From Lichtheimia corymbifera B2541 (taxonomy: Eukaryota; Mucoromycota; Mucoromycetes; Mucorales; Lichtheimiaceae), in NCBI GenBank assembly GCA_000697475.1, contig JNEU01000812.1:109876-173875 (forward strand): a stretch of DNA of 64,000 nt, read 5' to 3'. The position numbers and the translations under genes were made by a program. Below the pieces are notes generated by a model. That model did no database searches. It worked only from the letters and a program-made list of their open reading frames with translations, and was not told where the DNA came from. Position 1 is the stretch's first letter, and every line of letters begins with the position of its first letter. Shown here in pieces: positions 46,579 through 59,231 of this stretch.

Positions 46579-49500
46579 AACCGATGTTGACGGTGGTGTT
46601 GGGATGGGCCTATATACAACTCACTGTTAAGGAATCTCGGTCGATCTTTTGCTCTCTTGCTCGAATAGCTTACACTGCCAAGTTGAATCCTGGTATCGAC
46701 GTATTGTGGGCGGTCGAATTGTGTGAATCGTCGTTGTTGAAGGCCATTAGTCTTTCTGGTAAGTAAAAGAGGAAAAAAATGACAGGGGGTAGAAAGAGCA
46801 AATTGATGCGGTCTTACTGTTGCATTATCTACGCTGATAAATAGACTCGGCCACCGAGCTGCATTGGTTGCACAGCAACAGCTTCATGCTGAGCCCACCA
46901 TTCTTCTATATCATGATCCACCTGGTCGATATCTCCAAACATACTTTGACTACGATCTCTCAATACAATACTTGGATTATTACCAATGCGGGCGTTTATG
47001 TTTTATTGCTGGATTGAAAACGTGCCACTCCTTGTTGGCAACAGGATCGGCATTGCTGGTTGCACACATCCTTCACAATGACTCACAAACGGGGATTTCC
47101 ATATTCCTTCTGCTTCAGGCTTAAAGACTATCTACTTGTTATCATGAATAAAAAGCGATTCGAGCATTTGATTGCATTCATTCCATAGTCACATGGGACA
47201 TTGATATGATGGATCTCTTCTGAAAGTCATTATGACTATATAAACGTCAAAGACACATGTACATGACAATACTGCTGAATGGCTCAGTAGTATGACTATC
47301 GGGTTACTAGCTAGGAGCTCACCCATTTATGATACCCGTATACTTTTTCATTTATGATGTGCAAGATCATGGACTCTTTTTAACTTCAATCAATGTCTAG
47401 AGCCACCTTACACAAACTTTTGTGTACAAGCATTTAAATTGTACATTGATCTGTGGTGGTGCAGAAAGTTACTATGATAGGATGTCTGATGATCGCCTTT
47501 TTCTAACGATGACATATGACAAGTTGAACCTCCTTGTTGTGGAGCCTTGCTGTAGACACAGATTGCTTTGATCATCATTGATGACATAAGGCAGCTCCTG
47601 TATTTTAGCATCTAGATGTGAATGCTACCTCGACAAAGGTGCCTCGAAGGACAATATAAGAACCTTCGTTCGTGTTGCTAGCAGCTTTTCAAGCCAGCAG
47701 CAGGAAATTGAAGAAATCCTTGAGGTACTCTTATTCCCCGGTGACCTCACCCATCCCAAAAACAGCGTATCCAATACTTGAAATCCCACCCTGTGTACAA
47801 TATAATGCGAGGGACTGATCAACAGGCTGATGCTGATCATTGTTATATCCATTGACAAGCACACACTATGACATCATGTTTGCTTTGACGATCATCGGTA
47901 TTATGATACATAAATGCTAAGGCACTGCAGCCCATGAAGAAGGTTTAACTTTTTGTTTGCATACGTAGATGAGGATGAAAGTATGCAACATGGCTATATG
48001 GCATGCGCAAACAAAGGAAAACAGAAAATGGAAGCGGAAACAGGATTGAGAGCGATATGTTGCACAAGGATATTAACGCGTGGGATCTTCTCTTGAGCTT
48101 ATGCAATGGGGAATGGTGTATGGAAAGCGTTCCCAATAGGTGATTTCCTTAAAAGAGTCATGTCCCAATTACCTCATCGCTAAAAAACCAAATGGAGCTA
48201 TTTGATTCCTTGATTTGATTTACCGGAGTAACCTTTCCGACCACGCATTGCAACAACAAAAGGGTGTATACACAAGAAACGAGAGTGAAGAGAGAGAATG
48301 TGTGTGCGTGTGTGTGACAAGCCGACTTTTAGCTCGTTTCCTCTAGCGAGCGAATGCACGGCTCATCTATGCACGGGTACATGTGCGTTTACCATTGCTT
48401 TAAAAGACAAGCAAATGCATGTTCCCCGACTCACTGGCACGTTATGGTGCGTAATGGCTCCTCTAACATGGCTTATACTTACGTATTCTTGCCCATCAAT
48501 GTTGTACAATGATCATTTGTGTAGCTGATTGGCCAACTGATAGCGCTACTGTGTGCAGCCATATCAAAAGCGAGTGAGAAAAAAAGTGCCAAAAGAACGA
48601 ATTGCAGGTGTCAAAAAGCCAGACAAGGTCACATGGTACGAAAAAGGGAGGGAAAGCAAAGGAAAAAAGAAACTTGACAACCCTATCCAACAACGCACGG
48701 ACAAGGGAAAGAAAAGGGAAACAGCAGCAACAGCAACAGGCACACACGTACACACAAGATTTAAGATTAAGCTTCTGCATGCAATAACAGCCGTAGTAAT
48801 AGTAGTACCTAAAGGTATTTTGCATTGTGTGTTGGGCTGTCATTATCCATTGACTCATTTCTTTTTCAAACAATTTGCCATCCTCCCTATTCTGCACTCA
48901 TATAGTTACTCTTTTTTGCAAGCGATCAGTCAGCAGAGCGTGGGAACGTGTTCGTTACTTTAATAAAGATTAGAAACACAGTGACAATGGAGATGAAGGA
49001 ATGAGGTATATAGGTTGCGTTAGTGGTATTGTTGTATATGAATCATGTCTCCGTTCGGTTAGTAATGTCAAGAGGACAAAAAGCTGCACCGTGCTCATCC
49101 AGGGGCAACGATTTTGACCTTTTGGTATCACAGTAGCCGAAAGATATTCTTGTCCCAAGTTATCAGGGCACACACACACACGCATGCATCGTTACAACAA
49201 TCGAACGCAAAGGACATGTGGTTATTGTGAAACATGGTCACCATAACAAAGCTATAAATGCACCATGTAGCTCTCACTCTCTCAAAAGTGAAGGGATTAT
49301 GTAAATAAGCATGATGCTTGTTGGTTGTACGAATGATTATACCGTAGTGATAGGCGTGATGGTAATGGATATCCATTGGTGCGCAGTTATTTTTCAGCCG
49401 AGCGATCCTATCAACAAGGCTGGGTCATCTCCGCATCGGCGAAGGCCGTTGGGCACACCAAAACGATGATGGTGCACATATCGTTGTTCGTTGTTCGTTG

Positions 49501-50108
49501 TTGAAACTCCTATGTTCCCCATTACCGCGCTTCCGCCACAAACTCCTCTTGTTTGAATCAAACAAAAAGTACACCTTGTAGCAGAGAGCTGAAACAAGGC
49601 AATGCATGTGGGAAAAGAGGATGTCGTCATTGTGCACAGTGATAAAATAGAGAGGTTTATAGCCAAGTAAAAATAAAAAAGAAAGAAAGAAACCAGATGA
49701 ATGAATGAACCAATATCTTGCAACGATTGATCCGGGTACGTGGAAGAGGGCAAAAGCCCACCTTTTCTCGTGCAACATGGTCCCTACTTTCACTCACTCT
49801 CTTGAATGTGTGTGTGTGTCGCCCCGCAAAACTTGTAGTAGCAGCAATCCCAAAATTTCCCCTTTTCTCCACCTACTCGTCTTTCTCTTTTCTTTCTCTT
49901 GTTTCACTTTTATCCCTTTTTGCCACATCCTTTTTTTTTTGACATCGCTCCTCCACAACAAATATCATTGGTGCATTGCCGAGAATATTAAAGAGCGAGA
50001 AAACAGACACTTTATTACATACGCACACAAGAGGGATACCCAACAACAATCGAGAAGAGAGAGAGATATTATACTGCACTATTGTGTTCCTGATTCCTGC
50101 ATCGCATC
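46579..50108. other. 3.5-kb region upstream of the WOPR gene, no gene recognised
   Basis: ORFs are short and low-complexity. CA/TG runs occur near 48298-48318, 49171-49186 and 49806-49822, and pyrimidine tracts lie at 49850-49945. The last 400 bp look like a long 5' leader. The length suits an extended promoter of a developmental regulator, but no specific site is claimed. Confidence 0.4.
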
Positions 50109-51858
50109 ATGTTGGTTACCGAGACATTCCACGGATTCATTGAGTCGACTCAAGATGTCCTGCTCATTTTCGAAGGCTGCCGACGAGGACTACTTCCCAG
50201 GATTTGCCGTCGTCTTCAAGAGAAGGAAAGAAAGATGATACAGTCTGGATCTGTGTTTGTGTTTGATGAACGAGAGTCAGGTAATCCTGGATGAAGAAGA
50301 AGGGTTGATGTGTGTGACATAAGAGGATGTACAACTAATGCAGAAATGCAGGTATCAAACGTTGGACTGATGGTCGCGTATGGAGTCCATCTCGTATCCT
50401 AGGCAACTTTTTGATCTATCGTGAATTGGATAAACGAGCTCCTGGTGAGAAACGGCATTCTTCATCCACGGCCACCTCTGCAGCAGCTGCTGGTGATATG
50501 CGTCAACGAAGCTATAGTGCTGATCATGGAGGAGGAGCAAGCGGTGGTGTATCCGCTGGTGTCGATCGTGGCAGAGAACGACAATTAGTCGGCAGCCTTT
50601 CTGATTCATACAAGTTTCGCAAGGATGGTCTTATCAAAAAGACAATGTCCATTGTTGTCAATGGTGTCGCCCAACATTTAATCTCGTATTATCATCCCAA
50701 CGATGTCTTACAAGGAAGCTTGCGTACGCCTTCATCCGTTCCTGAACTCGCCGGCCTTGAAATCTCTCCAGAATTGCTGCTTAAACAGAATTTCCGAATC
50801 CCACCCATGGTTGAACCTACCTTAGAACAGCAGCAACAACATCATCATCACCATCATCATCATATCACTGGTGGAGATCCTATTGGTATGGGTCCTTTGA
50901 CACCACCCGATTCATTTGGAGGTAAATTCATGCGTATAAAAACAATGAATGGTGATAAAGATACTCATCATCCATAATGATCTTAGATCGACGCATGCAT
51001 CAACTACGTAGCATGTCAGTGGGATCATCTCAATTCATGTATCCTTATCGCATGGATCCTGATCCAAAGTATACGTCGCCTATGCCCATGTATGGTACTG
51101 GTTATGCACCTATTCCTTCACCTACAAGTATGGCATCTTCTCCCAGTACGCCAATGCTTTCACCTGGTCGTCAATCGATGCATCATCATCATCATCATCA
51201 GCGTCATTATTCCACATCTTCTTTCCCACGCAATTATGCTCCCACTGCTGATATAATGCCACTAGCACAAAACAATGGCTTCTTTGCACCCACTAGTACA
51301 AGCACGAGTACCAGCACAAGTAGCGTGGATGCCAGTGGCAGTAGCAATTGCAGCAATCATCAACAACAACAACAACCAACCCATCCTCATATTAAGACTG
51401 AGCGTTCTATGGAAGCACCTGTGCAATCCAATGCCAACTTGGGACAATTACTTAACCCAGTGCATCCATTGCACTCGGAATCTACACCGCAACCATTGTT
51501 CAGCACGAGCCAACCTTATCACAATTATCCCGCCACTGATCGTACCGATGATCTTAAACCAACTCCAGTTACAACCGCCGATCCAACCCCCACTGCCACA
51601 TCTACCTCTACTCCTATTTCAACTGCTTCTGCAACACCTACAAATACATCTCCTACACATCCCAGTGGTGGTGGCAGCATAGACTTTGATGGATACATGT
51701 ATTATCATAACCGCCAACAACCACTCAACAATAGTCAACATGTTCATCCCGATCTCTATCCAAGGACATTTATGAATCCTTTTTATCCTCAACTCGCTGG
51801 TGGAGATGTTGTCGACAATGATCTGTCCGATACAAATGGCACTTTGATGCTCAAATGA
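50109..51858 (+). CDS. GTI1: WOPR-family transcription factor (Gti1/Pac2, Wor1/Ryp1 type)
   Basis: Three exons: 50109-50280, 50352-50921 and 50987-51858, giving 537 residues. The WOPR box is split by a Ser/Gly-rich insertion, as usual. WOPRa is ETFHGFIESTQDVLLIFEGC ... SVFVFDERESGIKRWTDGRV plus WSPSRILGNFLIYREL (residues about 5-90). WOPRb is YKFRKDGLIKKTMSIVVNG plus QHLISYYHPNDV (about 155-200). The C-terminal half is Gln/His/Ser/Pro/Thr-rich with two His runs. WOPR proteins are master regulators of morphology, virulence or sexual development and bind AAACTTTAA-like sites. The second intron (50922-50986) joins two ORFs in different frames; without it the protein would stop at residue 289. 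Confidence 0.92.
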
Positions 51859-52628
51859 GTGAATTCACCTATACACATATCTCTTGTCTTTTGATCTATG
51901 CCTGAAAAAACACACCCACAACCACCCCTCCATTACCTATCAAAATCACCCACCTTCCACCCGTGTAACTATATCTATATATACTGTATGTGTTTTCTTT
52001 GTCTTTTTTTTTTGTTTTCTTTCCCTTGATCCTGATCTATACACACAAAAAACCTTCTCTTTGTTCCTCTTTTAAACACTCACTCACTCACAAAAAACAT
52101 ACACTCTCTTTACACGTTTAAACTCCCTCACCCGCCCCTCCCCCAGGCATTCTGTATACGCGTCTATGGTCCCATTCTCCCTCAAAACTCGACCTCCCTT
52201 GCTCTATATTTCTTTGTTTGCTTGTTTCTTCTGCTTAAACCTTTTGCTTTTGATAGTAATGTGATTTACAATCTCTTTTTTTTTTACATATAGCCAATCC
52301 CAATTATATACATATATACATAAAATCGTGGTTTTTATACACATTCAATGGCGCGGTAATGGATTACATCCACATGATGATCTCCCTGTAATGATTAAGG
52401 AGAGCACAGAGACAAAGGGGAGATGACAATCAGGTGACCCGGATCATTATTGTATGACGACAGCATCCCATTACCGTGCTTGCAGCTGTTGGTCGGGGTG
52501 CTTAACTCACACACATTACAGTGTTCTCCAGCCCTTTCTTTTAACTTCCACCGCACGCACACGCTCGCCTCGTACTCTTTTGTCCCTCTTCCTTTCTCAC
52601 TCTCTGTCTCACACACGCTTACATCAAC
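51859..52628. other. Intergenic region, WOPR to 14-3-3
   Basis: 770 bp, strongly pyrimidine-rich on the plus strand (3' UTR of the WOPR gene and promoter of the 14-3-3 gene), with a T9 run near 52277. CT-rich tracts just upstream of the 14-3-3 ATG are typical of highly expressed fungal genes. No gene is seen. Confidence 0.5.
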
Positions 52629-53969
52629 ATGTCCAACGTAAGTAAAACCCTCATCTACCTCTTTTACTTTGACTCACTCCTTGTTTCGATATCTTAGGAA
52701 CGCGAAGATAAGGTGCGCATCTCATCTTTTCCTTTACAAAGTGGCCTGTCAATACGCCATGGCCCTTTTGGATGCCCAATGGCAGAGATGACGACTTTTT
52801 GCAACATGTCTTCCTTACACTTTTATCTTTTATAGGTCTACATGGCCAAGATTGCCGAGCAGGCTGAACGCTACGATGGTATGTTGCTTTTCTTTCTTTT
52901 TCTCCTATGTGTGTGTGTGTATGTGCGTGTGTGCGCGTATCACATCGCATCATCATCACCCCCAACCACATCCCTGAGTCTCCCTATTTCAATCTGCGTG
53001 ATATGAGTCTCGATCTTTACTAACCTAATCCATAATAGAAATGGTCAACTACATGAAGGACGTTGCCAAGGTATGTTGAACATGTTGGAAATATGTTTGG
53101 GAATAAGCGTGTTCATATATATTGTTTAATGTAGATGGGTGTCGATTTGTCGGTTGAAGAGCGTAACCTCTTGTCGGTCGCGTACAAGAACGTGATTGGT
53201 GCACGTCGTGCTTCCTGGCGAATTGTCTCGTCCATTGAGCAAAAGGAAGAAAGCAAAGGTCACGAAGCTCAAGTTGCCAAGATCAAGGAATACCGTAACA
53301 AGGTTGAAAAGGAGCTCTATGAAGTCTGCGCAGACATTTTGGCCCTTCTTTCCGATTACTTGATCCCCTCTGCCTCTGAAGGTGAAGCCAAGGTCTTTTA
53401 TTACAAGATGTAAGTTTTTCTTGTTGTTATTGCTGTCTCTACTCTGTTGGAACGGTGACACTGAGCGAGAAAAACGCTTTCTAAATATAGGAAGGGCGAC
53501 TATCATCGTTACGTCGCCGAGTATGCTACTGGTGAGGACCGTAAATCCGCTGCATCAGCTGCCCACGAGGCCTACAAGACCGCGACAGATGTTGCTCAAG
53601 TCGACCTTGCTACCACTCACCCCATCCGATTGGGCCTGGCTCTTAACTTCTCCGTCTTTTACTATGAGATCCTCAACTCACCTGACCGTGCTTGTCACTT
53701 GGCTAAGCAAGCTTTTGATGATGCCATTGCTGAGCTTGACACTCTCAGTGAAGAGTCTTACAAGGATTCCACTCTTATCATGCAGCTGCTGAGAGACAAC
53801 TTGACTCTTTGGACCTCAGATTTGCAAGAAGGCAAGTATACACGTGAAGGGAAAAGGAGATGATGGGATCATTGGGTTCATGTGTGATTAACCACCTTTT
53901 TTCATTTTTCTTTTGTATATAGAGGGTGACAAGGCTGACAAGCCAAAGGAAGAAGAGACCCAAGAGTAA
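52629..53969 (+). CDS. BMH1: 14-3-3 protein
   Basis: Seven exons: 52629-52637, 52698-52712, 52836-52878, 53039-53070, 53135-53409, 53491-53831 and 53923-53969, giving 253 residues. The first two exons are tiny (9 and 15 nt). The last intron begins GCAAGT (GC-AG), needed to reach [19 protein letters not shown]; using the nearby GT gives an early stop. Signatures are present: [40 protein letters not shown] and [20 protein letters not shown], with phosphopeptide-binding Lys/Arg/Tyr in the groove. The acidic C-terminal tail is normal. 14-3-3 dimers bind phosphoserine/threonine ligands in Ras/PKA, TOR and cell-cycle pathways, in cytosol and nucleus. Confidence 0.95.
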
Positions 53970-56051
53970 ACCCTTTTTTTTCTCTCTCTCACACACATTT
54001 TATATCGAAATCAACAATCCATCCTTGTCTCTTCTCCTCTCTATCTCTCTCTCGTCATCGCATATATATCCATCCCTCTCTGTGTCTCGCACATTTGTGT
54101 GTTGTATATATGAGAGAAATAAACCCCCTTCCTTCACGAATGGATTCCATTTGCACCAAGGGACGTCGTGCTGGACAAGTGAGACCAAGGCTGTGCAACG
54201 TGACATGATACTTTCACAAGGAGCGCGTGATGTTATGAGATCATGAGCGGTGGTTCCATACTATCATATCTTGTTTAAAACAATGACAAAAAGGATGGCT
54301 TGTAAAGAATGAAAAAACAAAATGGGTGGGGTGCATCAGACATAGGCACATATACACACACACACTGTGGTTGTTTTCACGTTTCATGGATGAGGAAAAT
54401 GATTGCACAATCCAGGAGTGGTGTTACAAGAGATACTGCGAATGAACACAAAAGGCACCCATCTCGGACAGCCTTCCTTTGCTGCTAACGGACGTTTTAA
54501 AGTCGTTTCAAACTATTATTTAGATGTTTGTATCTTAGTGTTGTTTATGTTAAAAGTCATTAAAGAATTGGCATGTGCATTTTTCTCTCTGTCTCTCATA
54601 CGCGTGTCATTTTTTACTCGGATCCGAGCTCCGTGGGGATACACCAATCAACGGAACAAATGCCGTGTATCATGCACTTGGAACACATGTAATTCTTACT
54701 CTATGGGGAGAAGGTACAATAATCGTGCACAGATGAAAGAATATGATGCTTTGTGAACAAATACACGTTTGCATGATTGTAGTAGTAGACACACTCACAA
54801 CACAGGGTCGGGTGGCGGCAATGACGGTTGTTTATGTTGGACTGCGGGTGTGCCATGTATCTGGGTTGTACAAATGTACAGGCACCACCACCATCACCAC
54901 CACTCACGTTGGATGATGGGCAATCACAAAATGGGTAGGCCAGCTGAGGGGATTGTCTACGTCATCTTTTTCGTCTGCCTTGAGAGAGAGAGGGATTCTT
55001 TACATGTTGCTTGTGAAGCAAGTGGCTTTATATTTATACCATGTGCAAAAATCATGGATCTAAAGCGGCGTCGCTGTCAGCTTTTATTTTACTCACGTGC
55101 ACCAGCATATTGTTCAGCGCACTAGTATAAGCAAAAGTACCGACATTTATCATCAGATTACTCATCACTTGTATCGGCACAATGATGCATTGTGTCAATT
55201 AGATTCGAACAAAGCATGCTAGTGGCGGTTGTTGTAATCTTCCATATACCCACTTTGATGCCTCGTCATCACCATAGGTGTTATGTGAGGGCAACGGTCC
55301 GCGGTAGAGAAGCACCGTGATGGGGTGAGCTAGTAACATTCGGATCGATTAAAATGACAAAGAGATAGGACCTGCATAATAATGGGCGTGTGTGTGTGCG
55401 TGTGTGCCCCTTGAGCAACTGATAAAGAAAAACGCAGGGGTGGCAAGATCTATAAGATCCATGTATTTACTTGACCTGTACTACCATACAGTGGTAACAC
55501 AACGACCCGATGATGACGGTGGCGTGAGCAGCTGAACCCCATTATAACATAGTGCTCTCAATCGGGTAGCATTTCGAGTTGTGGAAGGATGGTGTTCATC
55601 CAACGTAGAAAAAGGGTGGGTTTGGAAGCTGACATTGCTATGGCTTGTCTATTAAAGTCTTCAAGAGAGTAAGGCTCAAAAGCGATTGACGACCATCATC
55701 TTCCTCTTGTCCGCATTTGGACAAAAAATTTAAAGTGCTAAACGATCTCTCAACTATACAGCTGTTCCGAGTTTTCTTTTCAGGGATCACCCTGGATTAT
55801 AATAATTGAGCATCACATGAGCCCTTGTGTGTGAACAAACTACGGCCAAAAAGGTCCCACAAAGGGCACCTGGCTTTGAGACAGCCACGGGATCTTCTTT
55901 GGGAATACTGGAGCAAAGAATAGAAAATGATCCTATAACTACCATTACATTAGCAGAATGATAACATGGATTGATGTGAGGATAGAGAATTATGAGACAT
56001 TCAAGGTAAAGAATACCCCGGTTCCTGGATGATCTTGTACCATCTTGAAAG

Positions 56052-56060
56052 ATCTGATAA
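56052..56060 (+). promoter_or_regulatory. ATCTGATAA, iron-GATA factor consensus, distal site
   Basis: Exact match to the ATCWGATAA site of fungal iron-responsive GATA repressors (Urbs1, SreA, Fep1 family), about 520 bp upstream of the siderophore synthetase ATG. Confidence 0.6.
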
Positions 56061-56319
56061 GCACAGGTGGACTTTTTCTCAGCAATTCATTTTCATATTA
56101 GCAGCTTGGGCAGCGAATAGGATAAAATCTACCCAATCATAACCCTTGCATGCATACAAAACACCCATGATACCAAGCGGCCAACACGTATAGACCCTAG
56201 CAAGCTCATAACATAGGGGGTGTAAAAGTGAGATCTCATTGTTGCTGGGGCATTGATTACAGGGTTTATCCATTACTATGGGCCAAAGTTGTGCAACCAC
56301 ACAGCATTCGGCGCTCAAG

Positions 56320-56328
56320 ATCTGATAA
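56320..56328 (+). promoter_or_regulatory. ATCTGATAA, iron-GATA factor consensus, proximal site
   Basis: Second exact copy of the same 9-mer in the same orientation, about 253 bp upstream of the siderophore synthetase ATG and 268 bp from the first. Confidence 0.62.
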
Positions 56329-56580
56329 TTTAGCATTATACAGGCAAGAATAATCGCGTAAAGCAAGAAATTGCGACAATCGAAATCGGGATCCGATGTC
56401 TCAAGGATAGATGATCGATGAGTGTTGAGTTGGGACGGGAAGAAGAATAAATAGGACCCATTGTCGTTTCATTTCTTTTTCGCTGTGTTCCATTTTCTTT
56501 TTGCTTCTCTCTCTTTTCCAGTTGCATACCCATCACCTTGTTACTTTTACATATCATCCTTTTTTCTCTACACATCCCAA

Positions 56581-58711
56581 ATGCCCGTTCCCTCTAGCAC
56601 CGATAAAAACATTCACTATGGCAAATTTGCGACTACATCGCGTTTGATTGCTTGCCTTGTTACTGAAGGCCTTGTCAAAGCCTATTTGGTGCCATCATCT
56701 TCCTCTGACGACATCGTTGGTGCATGCTTGGTGATGCGACAAACACCTCATGATGACAAGTTGTTGGTGGCCGTACCCTTGCATGGTCTTCCCGAATTGA
56801 ACCAAAAGGAGCATTTAGTCCGTAACGGTATCCGGTGTCCAAGAATTGAGCTCGTGGACCCTTGGGATATGGTGCCATTCATTTATGCTCCTTCGTCAAA
56901 AAAGGACGCTTCGGTTGTTGCTCCTTTGCCAGCACTTCAACCTGCATCGGGTGCTGCGCTCAAGTCGATTACAAATCTTTTGAGCAGCGTCAACGTGTTG
57001 TCATCCGATAATACCCTTGTCGATAACTACGATGCTGTCCAACTTTGGGAACAATTTGCTCAAGATTATGGCGTTGCCACTGATTTAATCGAGTTGATCT
57101 CCTCTGAGCTTGCTAGTTCCATTGAACACCAAAGTAAGTACATCTTATGCAGCTTGTGATAATCATGACCACCCACTTACCCGTGAAAAAACAACTTAGT
57201 TTATACATATGATCATCCCAAGCCCCTTCCTACCTTGGATTCACCAGCTATTCATTGGGAACAATCGATTGTGGAAGGCCACGCCACGCATCCTGTAAGG
57301 TTCACTGATTGTGTTTGTGTGTGTTATGGGAATGAGTGTTGACCATGTTTGGAAATTAGATGCACAAGGCTCGTCGCAGTTATGCTCCTTTGCCACCTTT
57401 AAACCCTGGTGAAGTCAATCTCGATCGACCCAACATCCGTCTCTTGTCTATTCCTCGATCATCCATCCAATTACGTGGCGAGTTTGAACCCTTGGTCAAG
57501 CCACTGGTGGATGCCATGCTTGCCAAAAAGGCACCTGAGGCTGGTGCATGTGGCGATGACCGTGTCCTGATACCCGTGCATGAATTCCAAATCCCGAATG
57601 TACAAGAACGATTCAAGGATGCTCAAGTATTACCAGAGGAAAACAGCGTAACAGCACAAGCATTAACATCCATTCGCTCGGTGGCTATTCCTGATGTCCT
57701 CAAGGCTCACACAATCAAGCTTTGTGTTGGTATCAAGGTTTCATCAGCGTTGCGTACCATTACACCCTACACCACCTATTTTGGACCTGGTTTCTCAGCC
57801 AACGTTGTCCCTCGACTCTCCTATGATCGCAAGATTCTTACCATTGAACGTGAACTCGCCAGTGCTGTATACCGACATGAAGATACTGATGTTGCCAAAC
57901 ACTGCAGCTGCGTTGTCCGAGAAACGATTGAGCATGAGGGTGAAATTAATGTCGTTGCTGCTTCCCTGGTGGAAAAGATCCAAAAGCCTGATACGGATGA
58001 GACTCTTTCACGACATGTTTGGGGATTGGATACCGAGGAAAAGCGAATTGCATTCTTGGATAGGTAATGTACATACAGGGAAATGATAAGGATAGCTTCA
58101 TGCTGACATGATCGATATTATAGATACATTGAATACGCACTCAAGGCATTTGTACCACCTTGTTTAGAAAATGGTGTTGCATTTGAAGCTCATGGACAAA
58201 ATACCATGGTGCGATTTGATCGCAAGACTGGAGAGCTTAAGGGCTTTGTCATTCGTGATTTTGGTGGCGTCAAGGTACACAATGAGACTCTCAAGAGCAC
58301 GTGTGGTGTGGAGTTGGATGTGCTTCCCGATAGCTGTGTGGTGGCAAATACCCGTGAAGAGTGCTACAAGCTCTTGTATCACACTCTCTTCCACTCACAG
58401 CTCCAACGTCTTATCCGTGTTCTTGGATTACATCACAATGGCCTTGGCTGGGAGATGGTGCGAAAACATTTTACTGCATTGGTGCCTAAGGATCATTCCA
58501 TGTACGCTTACTTTATGGAACAAGATAAGGTACCAGGCAAGTGCCTCGTTCGCATGAAGATCCAAGAATTATATCGTGATGTAAGTTAATAATCAAAGGG
58601 AGGGTTGTTGTTTGAATTGAAGAACTCATATGCATATCTTTATTTATCCAGTATATCTATGAACCTGTTCCAAACATGATTTTAAGCCGTCCCCAACAAC
58701 TCATCCAATAA
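56581..58711 (+). CDS. rfs: NIS siderophore synthetase (IucA/IucC family), rhizoferrin synthetase-like
   Basis: Five exons: 56581-57133, 57200-57294, 57360-58063, 58124-58580 and 58652-58711, giving 622 residues. IucA/IucC landmarks are visible: VEGHATHPMHKARRSYAPL (ATP-binding region), SALRTITPYTTYFGPG, FEAHGQNTMVRFDR (active-site block) and GFVIRDFGGVKVHN, plus a FhuF-like C-terminal part (LLYHTLFHSQLQRL). NIS synthetases couple citrate to amines or alcohols using ATP. In Mucorales the known member makes rhizoferrin from two citrates and putrescine, so that is the most likely product. The enzyme is cytosolic (no signal peptide). Two iron-GATA sites upstream suggest iron repression. The start MPVPSSTDKN was chosen over an upstream in-frame ATG that adds a hydrophobic, UTR-like stretch. 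Confidence 0.9.
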
Positions 58712-59231
58712 TCCCATAGTCTTGCTTTGATAGCATAGTCATCCTACAATAAATATATATCATCTCTTTTTGTATTTAGTACCTTATGTATACAAGGTTT
58801 TTCTTTTCGAAATGAACCAACTCTCACATACAAAGCCGCACATTCACCCGAGACGGCGGGTAAAGAAGGAGGGATGTAAGGGGTTGTTGACGCCTTTTCC
58901 TTTTCCCCCAGCAGACAATCAAAATGACAACAACAATGATTCTGTTACAAAGATTATGGGATGTATACACAACTGAGATTTACTTGGAAGAAGATATAGA
59001 CAACGCAGTTATATGGACAAGATGGGATTGGGGAGGGGGAAAATGTGAAGGGATAAGGTTTGTAAGCGAGTGTAGAAAAAAAAAAAAGATACATATGTAA
59101 GAGAAAGTGAGAGTTGTATACAAGTGGCTAATAACGGTGATGTTGTTTTCGCTTGGAAGTATGCCGTTAAAAGGGTGTTTTTCGTATATGTGGATTGTTA
59201 TGTACATCCTCTGTGGCTCTCTTGTGTCCTT
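58712..59231. other. Convergent spacer after rhizoferrin synthetase
   Basis: 520 bp with the 3' ends of two convergent genes and an A-rich run near 59077-59090. No gene is seen. Confidence 0.45.

Larger units (their letters stand above)
53970..56580. other. Intergenic region, 14-3-3 to rhizoferrin synthetase
   Basis: 2.6 kb without a recognised gene; short ORFs only (for example 54403-54756, 54769-55125). It carries two ATCTGATAA sites at 56052-56060 and 56320-56328, described separately. TG repeats occur near 55388-55405. Confidence 0.45.

Noticed and set aside
47275..47345. tRNA-like string with GGCTCAGTAGTATGAC
   Set aside because: There is a D-arm-like piece, but no T-loop consensus (GTTCRA) or matching acceptor stem.
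48553..48963. 136-codon plus-strand ORF rich in Lys/Arg/Gln
   Set aside because: Low-complexity A-rich sequence with an overlapping minus ORF of equal quality; no motif.
56461..56580. N-terminal extension of the siderophore synthetase (hydrophobic leader)
   Set aside because: NIS synthetases are cytosolic and the extension is a translated pyrimidine-rich 5' leader.
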